A stretch of DNA of 64,000 nt. It comes from Begonia masoniana (lineage: Eukaryota > Streptophyta > Magnoliopsida > Cucurbitales > Begoniaceae). The stretch covers positions 19,209,716 through 19,273,715 of the forward strand of contig CM039505.1 in assembly GCA_022432975.1 (NCBI GenBank), written 5' to 3'. Under the pieces are notes generated by a model, which saw nothing but the letters and a program-made list of their open reading frames with translations, was not told where the DNA came from and searched no databases. A program made the position numbers and the translations under genes. How positions within the stretch are numbered: position 1 is the stretch's first letter; each line of letters begins with the position of its first letter. Below, in pieces: positions 33,558 to 46,001 of the stretch.

Positions 33558-34357
33558 TTAGTTTTTCTCAGCCCGAATGAGACCTAGCGTTATTCTAATA
33601 TTATTGAAGGTCTTTTCATCCAAAGGCTTGGTAAAGAAGTCTGCTAGTTGGTCTACAGAATTAACAAATTCTAAGGAGATATCACCTCTTAGAACATGCT
33701 CTCTTATGAAATGGTATCGGACATCGATATGCTTGGTTCTAGAATGCTGAATTGGATTCTTGGAAATATTGATAGCACTGGTGTTGTCACACCAGATAGG
33801 AATCCTATTATAAAACAGATTATAGTCCTCCAATGTCTGTTTCATCCATAACATTTGTGCACAACAACTGCCAGCAGCGATATATTCACTTTCAGCAGTT
33901 GACAATGCAACATAGTTCTGTTTCTTAGAATACCAGGAAACTAGAGATTCTCCTAAGAACTGACAAGTGCCACTAGTACTCTTCCTATCAACTAGGCTGC
34001 CAGCATAATCAGAATCTGAGTATCCAATCAGATCAAAAGAAGTGCCATTCGGATACCACAATCCTAGGTCAGGTGTCCCACTTAAATATTTGAAAATCCT
34101 TTTGACAGCAGTTAAGTGAGATTCCTTAGGAGCAGCTTGAAATCTAGCACAAAGACAAACACTAAATAGAATATCTGGCCTGCTAGCAGTCAGATATAAT
34201 AAGGAACCAATCATACCACGATATTTTTTAATATCTACACTTATTCTATTTTTATCTTTGTCTAATTTTGTTGTGGTACTCATAGGGGTTCTAGAGGATT
34301 TGACAGACTCTAAACCAAATTGAGCTCTTTAATGTATTTTTCTTGGCAGAAGAATTT
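33558..34357 (-). pseudogene. Sirevirus K pol C-terminus (RT end and Ty1/Copia RNase H)
   Basis: An open frame of 241 codons (34283-33558) contains the RT tail (YRGMIGSLLYLTASRPDILF) and the RNase H catalytic motifs GYSDSDYAG, STAESEYIA and WCDNTSAINI, then the Copia-typical HIDVRYHFIREHV and QLADFFTKPL. Upstream sequence (QEKYIKELN) up to the N gap is in another frame, so at least one frameshift lies near 34290. The rest of pol is in or beyond the gap. RNase H removes the RNA template during reverse transcription. The spacer and envelope-like gene follow. Confidence 0.92.
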
Positions 34358-34457
34358 NNNNNNNNNNNNNNNNNNNNNNNNNNNNNNNNNNNNNNNNNNN
34401 NNNNNNNNNNNNNNNNNNNNNNNNNNNNNNNNNNNNNNNNNNNNNNNNNNNNNNNNN
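34358..34457. other. Assembly gap (100 N)
   Basis: Exactly 100 N. Sirevirus sequence on the left, a Gypsy-type LTR on the right, so unrelated sequences are joined here. Confidence 0.95.
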
Positions 34458-36078
34458 AACTTCGTCTTCTCACTGTTTTCTCCCATTTCTCCTTCTTTCT
34501 CCATAAGGTAATCCTCTACAATTAATTACGAGTTAGGGTTAGGTTAGTTCCCTATTTCGTAAAGTTTAAGGTTAGGTTTTGGAGAAATTTGTGTCGGTCT
34601 TACACGAAAACATGCCTGAAATATTACTAAGTTGAATGGTAAACTAGGAAAGGACTAAGCTATTTTGAATGGAGCTCGAGCGGCGTTCCACTTAGGTTAC
34701 TGGTTAGCGTTGTTTGTAACGGGACTCATGGTGATTAGTGCTTGTAGTTCAGGCGCCTCAAGGGAATTACGTTCGAGGCTTGCAATCTCTACGAAGGCAG
34801 GTAAGTCATACTTAGTTTGGCCCTTACGACCATGACATCCGGGATATACAAGGGTTTTTTGGTTGTCGGTATTTAGTCGTAGTTACGTTCGAAAGTTAAA
34901 ATGTGTTTGCTTTATGTTTTAACTTTTTGTTATCCAGTCCGTTTATGTTACGTTTAAGCACTGTATATGTTCAGCATACACGTTTTTCTGAAAGTTAGTA
35001 AAATGTTTTTATGCACTGATTGAATTTATGAGATAAATTGGAATTTTAATTGCACGGTTAAGTGTGGGGACGGGACTGTTTACCTGTTTATCCTGTTATG
35101 TTGCCTGGGCCCCCTGTTATACCTTTGTATACTCTCCTGTTGCCACAGTTCCTCTATAACCTTACTATACCCCTTCCCCTTGAATGTAATGTAAAGTAAT
35201 ACTCAGTATTTCAAAAGTTTATGCATAGCATAGGCATCACTGCATGGTAATGTTCTTACTGAGCTCTAGCTCATAGTTGAACTCTCTGTTGTAGGTACGT
35301 ATTGCTCTAGATGAGGACGTTTGTGCCTCAGGCCGACAAGTAGGTGCAGTTGGCGGACAGCTCGGGGGGGGGGTGGGGTTGTTTGGCAACAGGCGCATTT
35401 TGACCTTGGGGTGTAGTTTTGAAGTGTATATCAGTTTTGTACAGTTTTTGAAATTAGTGATGTTTGGGTTTTGTGTTAACGTTTTAAAAACCTTTGTTTT
35501 GATAGTTTCTTTTGAAAATTTCTGGAATATTTTGAATCTCTATTTTGTTGTGCATTGGATTGGGTTCGTGTTTCAGAGCTATCCAGTCAGTTAGTTTTTA
35601 CTTGAATTTCTTCTGCCATGTTCTCTACTGTACAAAAATCAGTTTTGGAATGGTGTCTGTTGGGTTTTTGAAGCATTTTGTGGCTAAAGAATTTTGTATA
35701 TTTGTTATTATCACTTGTGTAATGTGAAACAGAGAGGTGCCGAGTGATCTGCGAAGTGTTAAGATAAAAGTGTTTAATGTCTTCCACTTCTGTTATCCAT
35801 TCTGTCGTCCACTTCTGTTGATCCAGTTCTGTCGTCCATTCCCTGTCATCAGTTGATGTCGTCCATTCTGTATTCCAGTTCATGTCGTCCACTTCTGTCC
35901 TCCAGTGTCATGTCGTCCCACTATGTCATCCAATTTCATGTCGTCCAAACTTTATATCTGCTTGTACTTTTTGCCCATTTTAAATTTCAGATTTTTAAAA
36001 AATTCAAAAATTTTTATGTCCGAAAAGTCAAGTCAAATGTCGGTCCGTCCCGTGATGGTCCCGGCGGTCGTGTCTTCA
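34458..36078 (+). repeat. LTR O (plus), 5' end lost in gap
   Basis: CT-rich leader, donor-like sites (CATAAG|GTAATC; GGCAG|GTAAGTC at 34801) and acceptor GTTGTAG at 35294 followed by GAGGACG, as in LTRs I and G. The arms here are weak. Near the 3' end (35760-35950) lies an array of GTCGTCCACTTCTGT-type words. It ends GGTCGTGTCTTCA, resembling remnant N. No gene. Confidence 0.6.
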
Positions 36079-36740
36079 AGTTGAAGTGATATTTTTGATA
36101 ATGGCTACCTGAGTGTGCTATTGAACACCGAAATTATATAATAATTTTTAATACATAATTGCATTGATCACTATATTCTATTTATCACCAATTTTTAATT
36201 TCTTTCATACAAAATGTTTCCATACTCAGACGTTTTTTTCTTTTTTTTTGTGGGTGATGAAGTGTATACTTGTGCAGATGAATTGTCTCATGAAAATTTA
36301 GGAATGATTCTCTAATATCTTCTACGTCATCAATAGCTAATTGTCGAGGATTCCTAATAAATACACTAAATCTAAAATTAAATTTTAATAATAAATGATC
36401 GGACAACGCTAATGTCCACATACGTTGTAAGATGGTGTGAATGATCAACTTTACGTATACAAAACTAAAAAAAATCCCAAAATAATTTATTAATATAATT
36501 AAAATTAAAATTATATAAAGTAACTAAAAATTAAACATACCTCTGAATGATTAATGGAAGCGAATTGTGAAAAGAGAGATTGAGAATTGAGAAAGAGAGT
36601 GTGTCGAAAACAAAAGAAAAAGGGAAATGGGAATCTTAATGGGGGCAACAATCACATGACCGTTGCATTTCAGAGGGGAGTTGGAAAGCCAACGAGCCGT
36701 CCCCCCCACCCACCACCCCCCCCCCCCCAAACGGCCGTCC
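36079..36740 (-). mobile_element. hAT transposon 5' fragment
   Basis: ACAAAATGTTTCCATA (36209-36224), followed by a T-run and GTGATGAAGTGTATACTTGTGC, parallels 56126-56190 at the start of the better preserved hAT copy. A GAGAGA-rich stretch follows in both. Coding sequence beyond the start is absent. The right edge (poly-C near 36700-36730) is not defined. Confidence 0.5.
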
Positions 36741-37077
36741 CTGGCGGCTCGGAGCCTAAATTATTGGCTCAGCTAAACCACCTAACATGACTGGGCCGAG
36801 TAGGCGCGCCTGCCCATTTAACATCATCTACAACAAACTCAAGAATTCTACGTGTCCTTTTAATACTCCAAAATGTTGAAAATAATGTAAACAAAGTGTG
36901 TCTTGCAGTAGTACGTGGACATATATCATCATTAAAAGCTACTAAAGTCTTAAATAATGCAAGGTGCAAAAGAAGCTGAACAGGAATGTCATAGAAGATG
37001 TAATGACAGCATCATTAAAGATACGACATCTTTACTAGTAAACATCGGCAAAGTAATAAAAACTCAATGAAGATTCT
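36741..37077. other. No gene seen
   Basis: Mixed sequence between the hAT fragment and LTR L. No domain, tRNA or repeat recognised. Confidence 0.4.
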
Positions 37078-38020
37078 TGTCACGACACAACGCAGGCCTA
37101 ACAATGCCGGGTTGATATTCATCCTCGGAGAGAAACCTATCGACCAACCCAGTCTGGGTTCACAGCGGAAGATTTGAATATAAATTAAAGACTCAATTTT
37201 ATACACTGATTACAAAGATAATAGTGCAATAATTAAATAGCAGTTTAATATAGTCTAATCGTTCAATCGAATCGTTATCTTATACATACCCAAAACATGA
37301 TAAAGTCCCACCAGGAAATTTATACAAACACTCATAAAGAATAAAGAAACGGAAACTACTGCTTTGAACTCCACTACTCGTTTTTCTTGTTTCTTTCCAG
37401 AAAGGAATGAGTCATTGAGTGAGTATTACCATTAGTAGGAATATATTACATGCAATACATGTAAAATTCTTTTCTTCTCATTCAACATGAGCATCATAAG
37501 GGTTTTCAATATCTATCCAGAAAACTTATGATATGCCATGGGGGCCAGTGACTTCGCTCTCAAAGCAAGTAATAGTTCACCTCTCTGAATATATTTTTAC
37601 TAACACAATTTGCTAGTTTTGCAGGCACAGGTAATTTGATTGACATCAACTGGTGAACCACACCCAATACGATATGGAACAAACCTACGCACAGGTGCTC
37701 ACATGCAACTACATCCAATTCAAGCCACTAGAAAGATGAAATTTTGTTTCCCCTCCATCCGTCTTGTAACCAAATTTTTATGCACAATCCTTGTTTTGGC
37801 AAACATTAGCCCTTCTGGTATTTTGTTGTAAACCTGACATTTCTGTCTTTATTTTTTAGCATGCATGCATTTAGATCTGTGGGTTGTAGGTTCAATCAAG
37901 CAACCAGCTCGCGCACTCGTCGCAGCACACCGCGGACCTTGATATCTTTTTCCACTTGGATGGATGACTTGGCCAAATCAATGGCCTTTGAGGACTTTTC
38001 CAGACCTTTCTCACTCAGCT
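37078..38020 (-). repeat. LTR L (minus), truncated by LTR G
   Basis: Begins TGTCACGACACAACGCAGG and contains CAGCGGAAGATTTGAAT, so it is the family of LTR J. It loses LTR character before its right edge at 38020, where LTR G begins. The last 109 bp may be a captured coding fragment. Confidence 0.55.
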
Positions 38021-38520
38021 TGTAACACACCGAAATTTCTTTGGCTTGAATTGACCTGATTTCTTTCTACAAAACTTGGATATAATGCAAAGTATCTTTG
38101 ATCAATTTGTTCGATGAACGAGTGATGACGAAGATACAGAAGAATAGATGAAAATTAGAAAGGAATAAAGGGTGTTATTAAGGAGTAAAATAAGGCTAAA
38201 ATTCAACCTTAAGTTTAAACAAAAAATATATATGACTAAAAGTAAAATGAAAAGCTTCTACGTTTGAAGCATCTAAGGAGAATACCTACATTTAATTTTT
38301 AAGGAATTGAGAGGTGAAAATGGAAAATGAATGTTTAAATACTTGGTTGAAAATTTAACACCAAGCATAATTTAGAAATTAACCTAAAACTCCTTTCTCC
38401 TCCTTTTTCCCTTAAAAACACAGCCCTCTCCTTCATTGAAGACGTCCTTCCATCGAAAGCTTCCCTCTTGTGAAGATTTAAGGTAGAAAAATATTGTTAT
38501 AAGTTAGATAGGTTAGTTGT
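38021..38520 (+). repeat. LTR G (plus), first part
   Basis: Starts TGTAACACACCGAAATTTC and runs through a CT-rich leader (38390-38470). It stops at GTTGT (38516-38520), which is duplicated at 45997-46001 after element H, so H inserted here. Confidence 0.75.
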
Positions 38521-40833
38521 TTTCCATGGCCCACCACCACCCCTCCCCCCTGCCCCGGTCGGGTTTTTCCGAACCCAGTTCGCTACTCTCATATCGTACT
38601 CATACTCAAAATTCGAAAAAATTTTAAAACTTTCTTCCTTGTCTCAAAACGACATCATTATTAAAAGTTTAAAAACCCTTGCAGGCGGAAGAATCGTGTA
38701 TAAAATAAAGTTTAGGCTAGACATCATTTCCAGATTTTAGAACAAAGAATTTCAAGTTTCAAAACATTATGATTCCCGGTCCGACACCTAAATGGTCTGG
38801 TTGCAACTCTTTGCCACAATCTCGACCTAGAAAATTGTCGATACTTCTTTCCCAGAAACCTTGATTTTTAAACTCCTAAAGCCTTTTGTTAAACAACCAA
38901 CACTTGCCGTTGAAACTTCGGCAGCATAACTCTTAAACCATTTAAACACCAAATCTGTAAAACAACATTCTATACATCAAATACCATCCACACATGCAAA
39001 ACATCCCAAGTACCCAAATATATATATACAACATAAAATTCGTCTCACAAAATACTAACAAATCGTCACACCTCACTCCCCATGTCAATGCGCCCAACAA
39101 CGCTGCAGCACCAACATACAAAGTGTGTCACCAACTGCCATCCTAATCCGTCCAGCGCATAAAGCTCACCTCACTCGTCGTCACTACCCATAGAACACAA
39201 AATGTAAGCTAATGCGTTATCAAGTAGGGAACAATGAACGTAAATAATGCATAAAACTCAACACCCCCCTAGTACATGCTTTTCTACACTCTATTTTTGT
39301 TAACGTTTCGTTTATATTTTAGTAATCTTTCACGTTTTCGTGTGAATCCAGTGGGCACCCTCCTATCACCACTCAGGACGGCCACAACTTGACCGCGGAG
39401 CGAGATCGGAAGGCCACATCATTGTCCCACACACGAGAACCCGACCATCACGACGATTCCTCCCAACATCGATCATAGAACCCGCTATTGCTTTCTCACT
39501 ATCACGGTAACAACGAGCTTCCTACTCACGACATCTTACGTATTTTCAGTAGTGCTTCTCTCGTAAAGAACCCTCTCAAAGTGCTACCACACAACACCAT
39601 CCCTCAAACCGCTGACTGCACTCGAACCACTTTACATTTCTTCTTATCCTGCTCAAATCTCATTTTTTCGTATTTCAAAAAACCATGATGCATGTCAACA
39701 CATATGATCAAAACAACACACACACTAAATAAACAAACAATCAAACCCCTCCATTCATGGGATAGGCTCGAAGGCAAAACAGAAGCAATCCATCCACTAC
39801 TCAACCTAGATATTTGTAAATACTCACTCACTCTGTTATGTTAAGTGCTAAACTCGTAACCTAACATATTATGGAATTAACTTAGTAATCCTCAAAACAA
39901 ATCTAAGGGAGCCTACTTTGAACTCTAACAACAAACCAAACTCACTTCTAAACATTCAAACCAAAAATCCCAAAATTTCCCCCTTTTTTTGTTGTCCTAT
40001 TTTCAATCAATCATAACTCTCTCATTTTTCATCGGATTTGAACGATCCAATACATTCCGTAAACCTCTACATGTCTAATATCCAATGCTTTAATGTATTT
40101 TTGAAAACAAAACAGCATAATCAGTCAAATTGTTACAAAACAGAAACGGTTTATATTGAGCTCCAATTTCTGATTTTCAACGAAATTCGACTCTAAACTT
40201 CTAATTTTTCTATATAATCAATCTATATCACTCTATATAATGTCTAAGCTTTCAAAATAGCAAGAAAACATAGCAAGGACAAGAAAACTTTGGAATTCCC
40301 ACTTGGGGTTTTATCAACTTCACCAAAACTCACCAAAACTCACTAAAAATGCATAAAACTTCTAAAAATATGCATAAATTACAAAACCACTCAAAAACTA
40401 ACCTTAAATCTTGATGAAAATGGAGGAAAATGTGGAGGTGAGGCTCTCCAATGGCTATCAATCGTGGGAGAAGAGAAGAAGAAGACAATGCACTTGTCTT
40501 TTACCCTTTAACTTAACTCATTTTAAAACCTCCACTTTAGTACAATTTACCAACTAAACTAGGGTTAATTAAAATCAACCCACCTCACCACCTTCACCCT
40601 TCCCTTATGTGGAAGACTTCACTTTTTTACACTTCTTCTATCAATTTTATTTTTCCTTTTCGTTTATTTAAAACAACCAATTACACAAAACAATCTACCT
40701 TAATCAATTATTTTCTCTCCAACCTCCTCTCTCTAAATCAATACTTATGATAATTCTATGTCATTGTTATGTCATCCTAACGTAATTAAATCCAAGGGCA
40801 ACTCATGTTTTAGGAAAATTCCAGGGTGTTACA
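38521..40833 (-). repeat. 3' LTR of chromovirus H
   Basis: 2313 bp, ending AATTCCAGGGTGTTACA (plus strand). The outer left edge is mutated: instead of TGT it reads TTTCCATGGCC then a C-rich run. GGGTTTTTCCGAACCCAG and GGCGGAAGAATCG correspond to the end of other chromovirus LTRs. A leader-type acceptor may lie near 39190 (CTACCCATAG), with only weak pairing. No gene. Confidence 0.75.
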
Positions 40834-40860
40834 TTCCACCCTCCTTAAAAAAAAAATTTG
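40834..40860 (-). other. Polypurine tract of chromovirus H
   Basis: The minus strand reads A-run, AAGGAGGGTGGAA, then TGTAACACCC, as in elements A and D. Confidence 0.8.
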
Positions 40861-40869
40861 TCCTCAAAA

Positions 40870-43800
40870 GTTACGTACCTGAAAAGCTCAGGATAACGAT
40901 CCATCATGTCTTGCTGTCTTTTCCACGTTGCCTCTTCTATATTGTAGTTACGCCATAATACCTTCAACAGTGGAATCTCCTTATTACGTAATGTCTCTCA
41001 CTCCATGATCAAAAATCTCCACTGGTTTTTCTTCGTACGTTAACGTTGGCTGTTACCTCACTATCCTGCTGCACAACGACGTTGTGACGGATCTTGGATT
41101 GCATTTCCTTAACATGATTACATGGAAAACATTGTGAATTCCTTCCATAGAAGCTGACAGCTCCAGTTGGTATGCTATTCTTCTGATTCTCTTCTTGATC
41201 GAAATGGTCCAAAGTATCTCGGGCTTAACTTACCCCTTCTTCCCGAACCTCATTACTCATTTGAATGGTTGAAATTTTAGAAGACTTCATTTCCCACCCT
41301 CAAACTCCAACTTCTTTCCTTCTTTCATCGGCATAGCTCTTATGTCGACTTTGAGCTGTCAATATTCACTGCCGAATAGATTTGATCTTTCTCGGTGTCT
41401 GTTGCATGATTTCTGGTCCAATCAAGCTGGCTTCCCCGACTTCATCTCAATAAAGAGGTGATCTGTATTTCTCCCATATAGAGCTTCGTATGGAGCCATA
41501 CCTATCGTAGCCTGATAGTTTTTATTATACGAAAACCTCTACCACGGGTAAATATTGCTCCACGAACCTAAAACTCCAGTACACAGGCTCGAAGCATATC
41601 CTCTAAAATTTGAATGGTCCGTTCAGATTGTTCGTCTATCTGAGGATGAAATGCTGTACTGAAATTCAGTCGTGTCCTCATTGCCTTGTACAGACTCTTC
41701 CAAAATTTTGATGTGAATTTTGAATCTCTGTCTGATACAATTGAAGTCGGTACTCCGTGCAACCGCAATATCTCATGAATATACAATTATGCAAACTGGT
41801 CCATGTTGAAGGCCATCTTTACCGGCAGAAAATTGGCTGATTTGGTTAAGCGATCCACAATCACCCATATCCCATTGCATCCTTTTGTTTTCTGGGATAA
41901 CCCGACAACAAAATCCATAGATATTTGGTCCCACTTTCATTCCGGAATCGGCAATGGCTACAATTTTCTGACAGGCCTCTGGTGTTCAGCCTTAATTTGC
42001 TGACAGATCAAGCATGTCTCTACGTACTTTGCTACAGACTTCTTCATTCTAGGCCACCAATCGTTTTGCTTAAGATCTCCATACATTTTAGTGCTTCCGG
42101 GATGAACGGAAAACCTTGAAGAGTGCGCCTCTGACAAGATATCATTTCGAAGTTGGTCATTATTTGGAACATACCATCTATTCTGAAACTTCAGAATTCC
42201 ATCATTTGAATAGCTGAACTCGGTTCTGTCATTAGATACCAGACTCGACTTGAATTCGTTGCACTTTGAGTCTTCCTATTGAGCTTCTCTAATTTTCTCA
42301 AAAATTGTAGGTTTCAGTGATAAAGCTGATAACACCATTGTTACATTCAAAACCAGCTCCAAATTAAACCTCTGAAATTCTGTACTCAACGCCACTAACA
42401 TCTCGGCCTTCATTGCTGAAACTGAGGTTGAAACTCGGCTCAATGTGTCCGCCACTACATTAGCTTTGCCAGAGTGATACTTGATTTCAAGGTCATAGTC
42501 CTTCACGAACTCTAACCACTGCCATTGTCTCATATTCAACTTCTTTTGAATGAAAATATACTTCAGACTTTTGTGATCTGAATATATCTCACATTGTTTT
42601 CCATAAAGGTAGTGATTCTAGATCTTTAGCGCGAACACCACCGCTGCTAACTCTAAGTCATGGGTTGGATAATTTTTCTCATAAGATTTTAATTGCCTGA
42701 AAGCATAGGCAATAACCTTTTCGTTCTGCATTAATACACAACCCACTCCGATCCTAGAAGCATAACAGTAAATGCTAAATTTCTCATCCGCCACCGGTAG
42801 TGTCAACACCGGAGCTGTAGTCAATTTCTGCTTCAGCATCTGAAAACTATGTTCACAATCCTCCGACCAAGCATATTTGACATCCTTTCTTGTCAGCCGA
42901 GTCAGGGGTGCTGCAATCTTTGAAAAGCCCTCCATAAACTTTTTGTAGTAACCAGCTAACCCCAGAAAACTTCGAATCTCACTGACATTAATTGGTTGAG
43001 GCCATTCCTTGATTGATTGTATCTTAGCTGGATCTACCGATATCCCTCCACTGGAAATCACATGTCAAGGAAATGGATCATATCCAGCTAGAACTTGCAC
43101 TTGGAAAACTTCGCATAAAGTTGATGCCACTTCAAAGTCTGCAAAACAGTCTTCAGATGCTACTTATGTTCGTCTTCTTTACAAGAAGAGACCAATATAT
43201 CATCGATAAATATAATGACAAATTTATCGAGATACTCTCAAAATACCCGATTCATTAGGTCCATAAAAGCGGCTGGAGCATTTGTCAGTCCGAACAAAAT
43301 TACCAAAAATTTATAGTGCCCGTATCTCGTTTGAAAAGCAGTCTTCGGGATATCTTGCGATCTGATTTTCAGCTGATAATACCCTGACCTCAAGTCTGTC
43401 TTCGAGAAAATCCGAGCTCCTTAGAGTTGATTGAATAAGTTGTCTATCCTTGGCAGTGGATACTTGTTCTTAATGGTCAGCTTATTCAATTCCCTGTAGT
43501 CAATGCACATTTGGAGCGACCCATCTTTCTTTTTCACAAACAGAACTGGCGCCCCCCATAGTGAAAAGTTTGGGCGTATGAATCCCTTATCTACCAATTC
43601 TTCCAATTACTTTTTCAACTCCTTCAATTTTGGCGAAGCCAACCTGTAATGGTTATTCGATATTGGTTTTGCTCCGGGATATGTGTCAATCACGAATTTT
43701 ATTTCCCAGTCTGAAGGTAAACCAGGCAAATTGTCCAGAAATACATCAAGAAAATCACGAACTACTAAAATATCCAGAGGTTTTGTCTCTACTTGAAACT

Positions 43801-45324
43801 AAGAATCTGAAATTGTTGAAAGAAAGCAAAGATGCTCACCTATTAAAAATCTCCGAGCATCAATGGGCGCCATTACGGATAGCTTCTTTATATTCTTCAC
43901 AGCCTGCAACGAATGCTTCCCACCATTCGAGGGTTGGAAATTAACAGTCCCAGCTCTGTAGTCAATTGTTGCGTAGTGTCAGAACAACTAATCCATTCCA
44001 AGTATCACGTCGTACCAGGTTATTCTCATCATAATTAAGTTGGCAGGCAAGTTTTTTGTCCCTACTAATACCACACTGTCATGCACCACTTGATTGGAGT
44101 GCATGCATTCACCAGACGGTAGCTTCACTTCATACATACATACAGCTGGCTTAGGCTCCAAATTTAATTTTACTACGAAGGTCGTTGCCACAAAGGAGTG
44201 TGATGCACCCGAGTCTATCAACGTAAAAGCAGGCACTGTATCAATTAGTACTGTACCTGAAATAACAACTGGTCAATCTTCACTCTCCGGCTCAATTATA
44301 GCAAAAATTCTGGTGTCGCCTTGGCTGGACCCTTCTTTGCTGTGGGGCAGTCTCTAGCTATATGATCGGTCTCGTTGCAGTTGAAGCACCGGTTAACCCT
44401 CGTATTTGGGCAGTCTCGTGAAAGATGGCCAGCTTCAAAACAGTTATAGCATTTGCTTGCAAACTATGTGCATTCTCCTAGATGGTACTTCAAATATTTC
44501 TGACATTGCGGGTACTTACCCTATTGTTGTGATTTCTTTCCTCCCCTATGATCATTTAAGTTACCGCCTGGCCTTTGGTTCCCTGCGGCTGTAAAGAAGA
44601 TCCTTCTCTACTCATCTGTGGCGTGATCTCCTTAAAAAGTCTCCTGGTGGCTTCTCCTTGCTTAATACATTTAACATCCGCCTCCTCCACTTCTAGTGCT
44701 TTGGCCACAATTCTTGCGCACGGTACTCCCTCAATTTCAGATATTTTCACGCCTTTATATATCTCTGGCTTTAGCCCTTGCACAAACTGAAGTACCTCAT
44801 CTTCATCCTTGCTCACCAAATGACTTGCGAACCGAGATAACGATTCAAACTGCCTGATGTACTCTCCTACTGATCCAGCCTATTTCAACTGCAAAAAGTC
44901 CATCCTCTTCACAGCTTGAACCGTCCTGTTGTAGTGTTTATCGTAAAATATTTCTTTGAACTCGTTCCATGTCAAATCCTGGGCAGCTCTGGTGGCCTCT
45001 ACTATCTCCCACCAGCATTGAGTATCTTTTGACAAGTGAAATGTCGCGCACGTCACCTTGTTTCCCTCCTCCACATTGGCAACTTGAACATGTTTTTGAT
45101 TGTACGAATCCATCTTTCTACAGTAGTTGGATCCAATAATTGTCCTTCAAATGTCGAAGGCTTCAGTCTTCTGAACTTTTCTCCACTAGAATCCGCTCCA
45201 AGGTTCCCCTGCCTTTCCTGATTCAATAGCGCCCCCAACTGTTGGGACTACCTGATGACTAGCTCTGTAAGTTGCCTGATCGAATCCTCATGTTCATTTC
45301 TCGGCTGTCTTGGGTTTTTCGGCA
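40870..45324 (-). pseudogene. Chromovirus H gag-pol, heavily decayed
   Basis: Reads leftward. Gag starts at 45324 with an in-frame stop soon after (near 45250). Gag core 45238-44880 and 44819-44556; two zinc-knuckle remnants near 44370-44460; protease LIDSGASHSF (44220); RT with [19 protein letters not shown] (43550); RNase [11 protein letters not shown], where the usual Asp is Tyr (42765); [20 protein letters not shown] (42530); integrase core IVSDRDSKF (41730); chromodomain remnant near 40870-41000. At least eight frame changes or stops. The order and strand are those of a normal Ty3 polyprotein. Not functional. Confidence 0.85.
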
Positions 45325-45464
45325 TCTCTTTTCTATTCCTGATCAAAGTTAATGCAATCTAATTTTAGTTATAACTAACTAAAATTAAAAAAATACTTAC
45401 AGTCGGTGAAGCACGTTGCATGGCGGCCGACACTGTTGGGTAATCTTTTGAACGACTTGACCAT

Positions 45465-45483
45465 TTGGCTCTGATACCACAAC
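45465..45483 (-). other. Primer binding site of chromovirus H
   Basis: The minus strand reads GTTGTGGTATCAGAGCCAA after the LTR end. TGGTATCAGAGC is the initiator-Met tRNA complement. Confidence 0.88.
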
Positions 45484-45996
45484 TGTCAAACCCCCTGGGT
45501 TATTTTTTTATTTTTATTTTTTCCTTTTCTTTTATTTAAAACAACAATTATACAAAACAATCTACCTTAATTATTGTTTTCTCTCCAACCTCCTCTCTCT
45601 AAATCAAATGCTTATGATAATTCTATGGTCATTGTTATGCCCTCTTAATGTGGCGGCCCTGACGGGATTGGTGGGCATGCCCCGTGCATGCCACTTCTTA
45701 TGTCTTGATGCCCTAAGCCTCAATTGATGTTTTTCGACCTTAAACGAGTCATTTTAGATACGTTTTAAGTTAGACTCCAAATGTTAATACAAGTGGATTG
45801 AATGCCTAAGTTCGTTCTTTATGATGTTAATGTGTTATTGAGATGAAAAGAAAAATTTTATGTGGACGGACGAGGGTAAAATGAAAGGTATGTCACGGCT
45901 TAGGCAGTAGCGGTCCTGAAGGGATCGGGGTCGCCACACATAACATAATTAAATCTAAGGGCAACTCATGTTTGAGAAAAATTCCAGGGTGTTACA
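45484..45996 (-). repeat. 5' LTR of chromovirus H, internally deleted
   Basis: Without the 290-bp insertion and its 5-bp duplication only about 218 bp remain. TGTCAAACCCCCTGGG joins directly to sequence matching 40645-40833 of the other LTR, so about 2.1 kb including the leader is gone. Confidence 0.85.
45649..45938. mobile_element. 290-bp LTR-like insertion with imperfect 5-bp TSD
   Basis: TGTGGCGGCCCTGACGGG at one end and ATCGGGGTCGCCACA at the other; both resemble chromovirus LTR 3' ends in opposite orientation. It is flanked by CTTAA and CATAA. Comparison with the other H LTR shows the empty site. No coding capacity. Confidence 0.8.
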
Positions 45997-46001
45997 GTTG
46001 T

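Larger units (their letters stand above)
26931..34357 (-). mobile_element. Sirevirus K (Ty1/Copia) with envelope-like gene, 5' part in a gap
   Basis: Minus-strand order: RT end and RNase H (34357-33558), spacer, envelope-like gene (33241-28606, split by solo LTR E), polypurine tract (28327-28302), 3' LTR (28301-26931). This pol-then-env-like order and the AAAAAGGGGGAGAT tract are hallmarks of Sireviruses. Gag, protease, integrase and the 5' LTR are missing: the element stops at the N gap. Confidence 0.85.
38521..45996 (-). mobile_element. Chromovirus H (minus), TSD GTTGT
   Basis: Left (3') LTR 38521-40833, polypurine tract, degenerate pol and gag, primer site, right (5') LTR 45484-45996. GTTGT flanks both ends. 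The 5' LTR carries an internal deletion of about 2 kb and an inserted 290-bp element. All coding parts are decayed. Confidence 0.85.
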
